From: CAZOSF01 sp964582415 | GTDB lineage: Bacteria; Bacteroidota; Bacteroidia; Flavobacteriales; Flavobacteriaceae | Length of the DNA: 5,322 bases | Reading direction: 5' to 3' | Assembly: GCA_964582415.1 (NCBI GenBank) | Contig: CAZOSF010000110.1 | Location: forward strand, 1 to 5,322 | Shown here: positions 1 to 4,640 of the stretch, piece after piece | Numbering within the stretch: the first letter of the stretch is position 1 | Layout of the letters: each line of letters opens with the position of its first letter | Notes under the pieces: generated by a model | Told to the model about the DNA's origin: nothing | Databases searched by the model: none | What the model saw: only the letters and a program-made list of their open reading frames with translations | Position numbers and translations under genes: made by a program

Positions 1-809
1 TTTTCGAATTCTTTGAATAATGCATCGAATTCGCTACAATCATATAATTTCAGGGTTGCTTGAGAATTGTCTGGATTTCCATAATCTAAGAGAAGTTTAT
101 TCTCCCCCAACTTAAAGTTGCGTTGCTGCTCATACATCTGTCCTTCTCCCATGGCGATTTGATCGAGTATCAAAGCTTTGGAATCAGGATCATATTTTCC
201 ACTCAAATGACCTCTCATACCGCCGGTTCCATAGGGCGAAGAGATGATCCATCCAGAAACATTGTTGTTGCCGTCTGTATCTATTTTAATGAATTGATAA
301 TTGTAATTCATGCCTTGTGGACTGTTCATAGCTTCAGTTTTTTCAGCAAAACACCAGCTAGCAACCGCCTCTCCCATAGCAGGAGCATTGGGTGTTGCCG
401 AAATTTTTACAGGAATACTGAACTCTTTTTGGGTATCTCCCCCTTCATCGGAGATAAAGTTGTTTCGGAACGTTAGCATCCCATTTTGATCTTCAGGGAC
501 TGAAAATTTTAGGGAGGAAACAAAAGGAGCTGGATCATTGGTCATCCAATTACCGTCTTCCGATTTCATAATGGCACTACCAAGTTCCTCTCCTTTTTCG
601 TTCGTTAGGGTTACGGAGCCCAATTCTCCCTCATGGGCTTGCCAGACACCTTTGGAATTGATGTGAAGCGTTAACGGGGATTGAATGGTTTGATCTGCGG
701 TTACATCAACAGAAGGTCTTGGTTCTGAAGTTTCATTCGGTTTGTTTTGACATCCAACGAGTAGAAGGGCCACTACTACCATTGGTATGAAGCCAAGAAA
801 TTTTTTCAT
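1..809 (-). CDS. Gmad2-domain lipoprotein, C-terminus cut by window edge
   Basis: Probable lipoprotein of unknown role; 269 residues are visible and no stop is reached before position 1. The N-terminus (MKKFLGF..., hydrophobic core 5-18) is a type II signal peptide with lipobox LVGC, so Cys20 should be lipidated. Residues 21-38 form a polar linker rich in P, S, T and E. Residues about 41-136 match the Gmad2 immunoglobulin-like pattern: IQSPL at 42-46, a G-x-W at 54-56, an NEKGEELG turn near 70-77, GNWM at 86-89 followed by an alternating beta segment, and GMLTF at 110-114. The region 140-269 is not recognised; it is beta-rich by eye, with Cys153 and Cys258 as its only cysteines. Gmad2 was named from spore-germination proteins, but this organism type does not sporulate, so the domain here is probably a general extracytoplasmic adhesion or binding fold. 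The start at 809 is chosen because it immediately precedes the signal peptide. The gene is divergent from the 982 gene. The lipoprotein and domain calls are fairly secure; function is unknown. Confidence 0.85.
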   Translation of the reverse strand, partial: MKKFLGFIPMVVVALLLVGCQNKPNETSEPRPSVDVTADQTIQSPLTLHINSKGVWQAHEGELGSVTLTNEKGEELGSAIMKSEDGNWMTNDPAPFVSSLKFSVPEDQNGMLTFRNNFISDEGGDTQKEFSIPVKISATPNAPAMGEAVASWCFAEKTEAMNSPQGMNYNYQFIKIDTDGNNNVSGWIISSPYGTGGMRGHLSGKYDPDSKALILDQIAMGEGQMYEQQRNFKLGENKLLLDYGNPDNSQATLKLYDCSEFDALFKEFE

Positions 810-843
810 AATGGATTAGGATTTAATAATGTAAATTGTTGTT

Positions 844-851
844 TAAAGTTA
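844..851 (-). promoter_or_regulatory. weak -7-like element upstream of the lipoprotein gene
   Basis: On the minus strand this reads TAACTTTA, seven of eight positions of the Bacteroidota -7 consensus TAnnTTTG. It would give a leader of roughly 28 nt before the start at 809. No TTTG or TTG lies at the expected distance upstream, so this is only a candidate. Confidence 0.25.
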
Positions 852-931
852 CGGAAAATAAGGATGCATAATTTGTGCCATCGGGATTAGATTTTCTTCA
901 TTTTAAGAAATATTTATCATAGAATGAATCC

Positions 932-964
932 TTTGATTACATTTAGAAGAGTTAACTACCTTTG
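932..964 (+). promoter_or_regulatory. Bacteroidota-type promoter for the 982 gene and the PAP2 phosphatase gene
   Basis: TTTG at 932-935 and TACCTTTG at 957-964 match the -33 (TTTG) and -7 (TAnnTTTG) elements recognised by the primary sigma factor of Bacteroidota, separated by 21 nt. Initiation would fall near 970-972, leaving a leader of only about ten bases before the ATG at 982. No Shine-Dalgarno sequence is present; the leader is A-rich, as is common in this phylum. Confidence 0.65.
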
Positions 965-981
965 TTATAAAACTGAATAGA

Positions 982-1215
982 ATGGAACTACCTAAATTCT
1001 TGTTAGGGGACAATACCGATTTCTCGGATTCGGTCTTCGTGATTCATACCGAATTTCCTCGGTTCATCATTAATTTAGCCAATGATGATGTTGAATGGTT
1101 GGAAGAGTTCGATGAGCAGGATCAAAAGGAATTGGAATCGGAGGCGGAAAATTTGATTCGTGAAGCTACCGAATTTTACGATAGGGAAGTAGGTCGATAC
1201 GATCAGGATGCTTGA
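982..1215 (+). CDS. small acidic protein of unknown function (77 aa)
   Basis: I do not recognise a named family with certainty, although proteins of this type next to PAP2 phosphatases look familiar from flavobacteria. The product has 77 residues with 23 Asp/Glu against 6 Lys/Arg, so it is strongly acidic. It has no signal peptide or membrane segment and is therefore probably cytoplasmic. The N-terminal half (5-40) looks like a compact alpha/beta segment with the stretch VIHTEFPRFII at 20-30; the second half (41-73) is a charged, probably helical tail. The ATG at 982 sits just downstream of a good promoter. Its stop overlaps the start of the PAP2 gene by 8 nt (1208-1215), which implies co-transcription and probably coupled translation. 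That placement suggests a function linked to the phosphatase, but nothing in the sequence shows what it is. Confidence 0.8.
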   Translation: MELPKFLLGDNTDFSDSVFVIHTEFPRFIINLANDDVEWLEEFDEQDQKELESEAENLIREATEFYDREVGRYDQDA

Positions 1216-1780
1216 GCAACTGTTACATTACGATACCGAGTTATTTCTCTTTCTGAATAATCTGGGAAGTGAAGCTTATGACGGTATTTGGCGAATCATC
1301 TCGGAAAAATATTCTTCTATACCGCTGTACGCCTTATTATTATATTTAATATACAGACAATTTCATTGGAAAACCACCTTGCTAATTTTAACATTGGTGG
1401 CGGTAATGATTACCTGTACAGATCAATTGGCGAACTTATTCAAATATGTGCTTTTTCAACGACCACGGCCCTGTCGGGTGGAAGCCCTTCAAGAACAAAT
1501 GCGCTTTGTAGCAGATACGTGTGGGCGTTATGGGTACTTTTCAGCCCATGCTGCCAGTTCCATGGCTCTGGCTGTCTTCGTAGGGTTATTATTGAAATCA
1601 ACCTATCGATGGATTCCCTTTCTCCTGCTCTTATGGGCAGCCGTCGTCGCCTATAGCCGGATTTATCTCGGGGTCCATTATCCTTTGGATATCATCACGG
1701 GAATGTCTATTGGAGCCATTATTGGATGGGGTTTTATGCGTACACTACCTTGGTGGAAATCCCGATTTTCATTGAACTGA
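1208..1780 (+). CDS. PAP2-family membrane phosphatase
   Basis: Integral membrane acid phosphatase of the PAP2 superfamily, 190 residues, a usual length for small bacterial members that dephosphorylate undecaprenyl diphosphate, phosphatidylglycerol phosphate or related lipids on the outer face of the inner membrane. About five hydrophobic segments are visible (roughly 36-50, 56-70, 116-130, 135-150, 162-177). Signature motif 1 is around Lys79 with RPRP at 85-88. Motif 2 is FSAH at 111-114 in place of PSGH, keeping the catalytic His114. Motif 3 is exact: Ser150-Arg151, five residues, His157, three residues, Asp161. The spacing Lys79 to Arg87-Pro88 is one residue longer than the canonical K-x6-RP. 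The start at 1208 overlaps the upstream small gene by 8 nt and gives a sensible N-terminus (MLEQLLHYDTELF). The stop lies one base from the convergent glycosyltransferase stop. The family is secure; the substrate cannot be told. Undecaprenyl-diphosphate phosphatase is the most plausible general role. Confidence 0.92.
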   Translation: MLEQLLHYDTELFLFLNNLGSEAYDGIWRIISEKYSSIPLYALLLYLIYRQFHWKTTLLILTLVAVMITCTDQLANLFKYVLFQRPRPCRVEALQEQMRFVADTCGRYGYFSAHAASSMALAVFVGLLLKSTYRWIPFLLLLWAAVVAYSRIYLGVHYPLDIITGMSIGAIIGWGFMRTLPWWKSRFSLN

Positions 1781-1781
1781 A

Positions 1782-2156
1782 CTATTCTTTCTTCTTGTTT
1801 AGTAGAAAGAAATCCCGCCACAGTCGGGGTCTATGGGTACTATGCCCTGGAGCCTGCGGATTCATATCGTATCGGGTGATCAATTCTATATGATAGTTTG
1901 CAAATTGTTTCTTGAAGCGGTTCAGATTCTCTTCAGAAACTAGCATTCCAAATGTGTCTTCCTCTGGAAACTCCTCCTTGCCATCTCTAGAAATGATGGG
2001 GATGGGTTTACCGTATTCCCAAATCATTTCAGGAGTAAAATCAGCAAATTCATACACCTTGATACGAGTCTCTGCCTGCCACTCATTGAGAAGGGCAATA
2101 CTCTTGTATTCTGGATTGTTGGTGAGGGCAGGTGCGATGGGCATTCCGAAACACAT
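1782..2156 (-). CDS. C-terminal part of ArnT/PMT-like glycosyltransferase (continues into the assembly gap)
   Basis: This is the downstream piece of the glycosyltransferase whose N-terminal part lies at 2257-3231. It has 124 residues followed by a TAG stop at 1782-1784, and the frame stays open into the N run. The Met at its left edge (2154-2156) should not be taken as a start. The visible part is mostly polar and beta/alpha-like, for example YEFADFTPEMIWEYGKPIPI near residues 35-54, with a basic tail ending FFLLNKKKE. PMT_2/ArnT-like proteins usually end in such a soluble domain after the last membrane helix, which is why I assign it to the same gene. The order, strand and lack of any intervening promoter fit. 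A separate gene beginning inside the gap cannot be excluded. The end is convergent with the PAP2 gene, leaving one base between the stops. Confidence 0.75.
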   Translation of the reverse strand: MCFGMPIAPALTNNPEYKSIALLNEWQAETRIKVYEFADFTPEMIWEYGKPIPIISRDGKEEFPEEDTFGMLVSEENLNRFKKQFANYHIELITRYDMNPQAPGHSTHRPRLWRDFFLLNKKKE

Positions 2157-2256
2157 NNNNNNNNNNNNNNNNNNNNNNNNNNNNNNNNNNNNNNNNNNNN
2201 NNNNNNNNNNNNNNNNNNNNNNNNNNNNNNNNNNNNNNNNNNNNNNNNNNNNNNNN
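2157..2256. other. assembly gap, 100 N
   Basis: A run of exactly 100 unknown bases, the conventional filler for a scaffold gap of unknown size. The flanking coding frames belong to one gene only if the real gap is a multiple of three, and 100 is not, so the stated length should not be trusted. Any translation read across it in a single frame is artificial. Confidence 0.97.
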
Positions 2257-3231
2257 GGCCAAAGGAATCAGTACAGGAAGTAAGTATCGTGATTTTTTCT
2301 CGGGAATGATGGATAATAAGACTACCGAGGCAATCGTCCACCAAAAGGTAAAACGATAGGCTTTGTTATCGAAAACTCTATTCTTTAGGTAAGGATAAAG
2401 CAATCCAACAAAAGCAGGAAGCGTCCAAACACCGCTTTGTGTAAAGAAACTCCAATAGTAATAAAAGGGCCGAATATTATAGCCCGTCCAATTGTTGGCT
2501 TCCCTTTGGGTAATGGCTGCTAAGTTTTCAGCATCGTGGGTATAGACATACCAATGCCACCCACTCGAAAGGAGTGTGGTTACTAAAATAAATCCTAATA
2601 GAGGAAGGAGCCGTCCGCGCATCCCTCGATATTTGTAGGTGATACCAAAGGCAATCATAAAGGGTAACCAAAGTGCATATAAGGATACTGGACCTTTGCT
2701 CATAAAAGAAGCCGCAAAGAATATACCTGCCAGTAGTGCATTTTGGTGCAACTTTGAATCCTTGGTAAAAAATTGGAAGAGATAATAAATACTCCCTATC
2801 ATGAAGGCATGGGTAAAGATGTCCCATTGTCCGTTTCTTCCAGAAAAAATAATGTAAAACGAAGTAGACAGGATCAAACTACCGATAAGGGCATATCTTT
2901 TGTTTCCGGTAAATTTTTCAGCTAATTTGAAACTAAACAGTACGGTCATCAAACCCATCAAGGCCGCTGGCAACCGAAGGCCAAACAAACTTTTCAGTCC
3001 GAAAATCATAGCCGAAAAGGCCGTTAACCAAGTGGGTAGCGGCGGTTTTTGATATCGTGGTTCTCCGTTAATTGTTGTAAGCAGCCAGTTTCCGTCTACA
3101 ATCATTTCCCGTGCCGTTAGGAAGTTCCGTGCTTCCATAATATTGATAAAAATGGCATCCAGGTTCACAAAGAAAATACCTAGGCACACCAGGGTTAGGA
3201 TTAAGAGCGGGTGTTTACTTAGCCACTTCAT
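2257..3231 (-). CDS. ArnT/PMT-like membrane glycosyltransferase (GT39/GT83 type), N-terminal 325 residues
   Basis: Multi-spanning GT-C enzyme that would transfer a sugar from a polyprenyl phosphate donor to an acceptor on the periplasmic side of the inner membrane. The first helix (8-28) is followed by a periplasmic loop with the family signature: Glu33-Ala-Arg35, the likely catalytic acidic residue; Arg41-Glu42-Met43; DGNWL at 46-50; and QKPPLPTW at 61-68. Further marks are GQWDIFTHAF at 134-143 (Asp137), SKGP at 178-181, and the PEKKSRYLLPVLIPLA block at 310-325 that precedes the last helices in this family. About nine or ten membrane segments are visible. With the C-terminal piece (124-125 residues) about 450 residues are seen; ArnT-like enzymes usually have about 500-580, so something like 100 residues may be hidden in the gap. 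The start at 3231 overlaps the LAB_N gene by 17 nt. Family secure; sugar and acceptor unknown (lipid A, protein or other glycan are possible). Confidence 0.9.
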
Positions 3232-3841
3232 TTTTACCGATGAATATGTTACGAAGATAAATAATCAATCCGGCACCATGACCTAGCAACAAAACAGGAT
3301 CCTTTCGGTAAATAGCATAGACAATGATCATGGCAGCACCGAGAGCACTCAATCGCCAAAAACCAATCGGCAAATGAGATACTTTTTTTCGTTCCGAATA
3401 GAGCCACTGATAGACAAATCGGAAGGTGAACAAGACCTGGGAAACAATTCCCAGCCATAGCAGCCAATTTGGGATGGCTTCATTGTTCAGCAATTCATAT
3501 AGGTCGTATTCGCCATTGTTGTAGCCATAGATAACAATCAGTACTGGAAAAACCAATAAAAAGATACGAAACCACAATGGACTCTTTTGCCATTCCCCTT
3601 GAAGGTGTAAGTTCCGAACGTAAATAAAATAGGTTAGGGACTGACCCAACATGATGGCAAAGTCATCACGTAGGTATCCGTATACAAACAATAGGAATGA
3701 GGCTAAAAGACTCAGTTTCCAAAACAAAGAAGGAGTGATGATTCTTTTGTTTTTTTCCGAAAGGAACCATTGAATGAATAACCGTCCGGAGAAGAGTATT
3801 TGTGCTAGAAAGCCAATAGAATAAATAAGCCAGTTGCTCAT
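3215..3841 (-). CDS. duplicated LAB_N-domain membrane protein, candidate lipid-linked sugar flippase
   Basis: Integral membrane protein, 208 residues, composed of two copies of the domain found at the N-terminus of some lipid A disaccharide synthases (LAB_N). Copy 1 is about 10-80 and copy 2 about 131-201. They align without gaps with an offset of 121 and about 26 of 71 identities, including Gln14/135, Arg20/141, Gln-Trp 24-25/145-146, Ser-Glu 28-29/149-150, Phe-Trp 40-41/161-162, Tyr54/175 and Arg-Asn 76-77/197-198. Each copy carries three hydrophobic segments, and a further one (about 90-107) joins them, giving a 3+1+3 plan like SWEET sugar transporters. There is no glycosyltransferase domain, so it is not a lipid A disaccharide synthase despite the usual label. 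The start overlaps the GT2 stop by 4 nt (ATGA) and the end overlaps the next gene by 17 nt, so the three are one operon. A role in flipping the polyprenyl-phosphate sugar between its neighbours is my inference. Domain call secure; function uncertain. Confidence 0.88.
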   Translation of the reverse strand: MSNWLIYSIGFLAQILFSGRLFIQWFLSEKNKRIITPSLFWKLSLLASFLLFVYGYLRDDFAIMLGQSLTYFIYVRNLHLQGEWQKSPLWFRIFLLVFPVLIVIYGYNNGEYDLYELLNNEAIPNWLLWLGIVSQVLFTFRFVYQWLYSERKKVSHLPIGFWRLSALGAAMIIVYAIYRKDPVLLLGHGAGLIIYLRNIFIGKNEVAK

Positions 3842-4548
3842 CCTTTCTTTTCTACCTCGTAATTAATATACTTCTTCTTCATCCACAAATAAGCGAAGCA
3901 GTCGATTAGCGGACCGATAAGACGGTTCCACAATCCGAACTTTGCTGTTCCGGCAATTCTTGGGAAATGGCGTACAGGGATTTGAATGATACGACCATTT
4001 TGCAAAAGGATCATGGCAGGTAAGAAGCGATGCAACCCTTTGAACATCGGGATGCGTTTCGCATACTCTGTTCGTATCACCTTTAAAGGACAACCCGTAT
4101 CGTCCATGCCGTCGTGCGTAAAAGCCCTACGTATGCCATTGGCAATTTTGGAGGACATATTCTTCACAAAGGAATCCTTTCTATCGGCTCGAACCCCGGT
4201 TACCAATTCATGAGAACCGATGTATTCCAAAAGGAGGTTGAAATCCTCTGGAGCTGTCTGTAAGTCACTGTCGATATAGCCTACCAATTCACTTTCTACA
4301 TGGTCGAATCCTGCTTTGATGGCAGCACTCAATCCTCTGTTTTGCTTAAAGGAAATGAAGTGGAAGTCTTCGTTACGATTACAGATGCTTTCGATTATGG
4401 CCTGGCTGTTGTCTTTGGAGCCATCATTTACGAAAAGAACCGATGTCTTCTTGCTAGCCTTGGGAAGATAGGCTTGAAATTCTTTTTCAACCCTTTCGAG
4501 GTTATCCTCTTCATTGTAAACGGGTACAACTATGGTAAATTCGTACAT
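3838..4548 (-). CDS. DPM1/ArnC-like family 2 glycosyltransferase
   Basis: Likely polyprenyl-phosphate glycosyltransferase that transfers a sugar from a nucleotide sugar to the lipid carrier at the cytoplasmic face of the membrane. With the start at 4548 it has 236 residues of GT-A fold: PVYNEE at 9-14, VNDGS at 40-44, QNRG at 69-72, the metal-binding Asp93-Ser-Asp95 (DSDLQ), DDTGCPLKV at 149-157, HRFLPAM at 173-179 and GTAKFG at 200-205, the last four being typical of the DPM1/ArnC/GtrB group. It lacks the two C-terminal membrane helices of ArnC and GtrB; only a moderately hydrophobic segment (about 206-223) remains. An in-frame ATG at 4590 would add 14 residues (MKKKYFCNQTTKDR), but it lies upstream of a promoter -7 element at 4571-4578 and before the universal beta-strand start, so I prefer 4548. 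AAGGA lies 4 nt before that ATG. First gene of the operon; its stop overlaps the LAB_N start by 4 nt. Confidence 0.9.
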   Translation of the reverse strand: MYEFTIVVPVYNEEDNLERVEKEFQAYLPKASKKTSVLFVNDGSKDNSQAIIESICNRNEDFHFISFKQNRGLSAAIKAGFDHVESELVGYIDSDLQTAPEDFNLLLEYIGSHELVTGVRADRKDSFVKNMSSKIANGIRRAFTHDGMDDTGCPLKVIRTEYAKRIPMFKGLHRFLPAMILLQNGRIIQIPVRHFPRIAGTAKFGLWNRLIGPLIDCFAYLWMKKKYINYEVEKKG

Positions 4549-4570
4549 GCGGTCCTTCGTTGTTTGATTG

Positions 4571-4578
4571 CAAAAGTA
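4571..4578 (-). promoter_or_regulatory. -7 element for the glycosyltransferase operon
   Basis: On the minus strand this reads TACTTTTG, a full match to TAnnTTTG. Initiation would fall near 4564-4566, giving a leader of about 17 nt before the GT2 start at 4548. No clear TTTG is found at the usual 19-23 nt upstream; a TTTG on the minus strand lies about 28 nt away, which is too far. The position argues against the longer GT2 start at 4590. Confidence 0.5.
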
Positions 4579-4617
4579 TTTCTTTTTCACGAATAAATAA
4601 GAAAGTCAAAAAAGCCG

Positions 4618-4625
4618 TTACTTTG
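4618..4625 (+). promoter_or_regulatory. -7-like element for the epimerase gene
   Basis: TTACTTTG matches seven of the eight positions of TAnnTTTG and lies 15 nt before the ATG at 4641, so the leader would be very short (about 9 nt). No TTG is seen at the expected -33 distance. It would fire away from the operon promoter at 4571-4578, and the two upstream regions overlap. Confidence 0.4.
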
Positions 4626-4640
4626 TGTAAAATTACGCAC

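Noticed and set aside
123..476. Plus-strand open frame of 117 codons
   Set aside because: It lies antisense within the lipoprotein gene, whose signal peptide and domain motifs are clear; its translation has no coherent pattern.
892..911. AT-rich TTTCTT / AAGAAA inverted repeat between the divergent genes
   Set aside because: Only six base pairs, expected by chance in AT-rich intergenic DNA, and not placed over either promoter element.
1288..1656. Plus-strand open frame of 122 codons in a different frame from the PAP2 gene
   Set aside because: It lies wholly inside the PAP2 gene, which carries the catalytic motifs.
1785..1811. Inverted repeat TTCTTTCT / AGAAAGAA with an 11 nt loop just after the convergent stops
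   Set aside because: The stem is 8 bp with only two G-C pairs and has no T-run after it on either strand, so it does not look like an intrinsic terminator.
2528..2827. Minus-strand open frame of 99 codons
   Set aside because: It is an alternate frame inside the ArnT-like gene.
2083..3231. A continuous 382-residue reading through the N run
   Set aside because: The frame after the gap loses all family resemblance and is antisense-like noise in another frame; it exists only because 100 N happens to shift the frame. The in-family continuation is the frame ending at 1782.
3249..3467. Minus-strand open frame of 72 codons
   Set aside because: It is an alternate frame inside the second LAB_N repeat.
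4549..4590. Longer GT2 start at 4590 adding MKKKYFCNQTTKDR
   Set aside because: It lies upstream of the -7 element at 4571-4578, and the GT2 fold normally begins within a few residues of the first beta strand, as it does from 4548.
3863..4596. Further open frames on both strands across the GT2 gene (3863-4093, 3986-4213, 4300-4596)
   Set aside because: All are shadows of the GT2 coding sequence, without family motifs or plausible starts.
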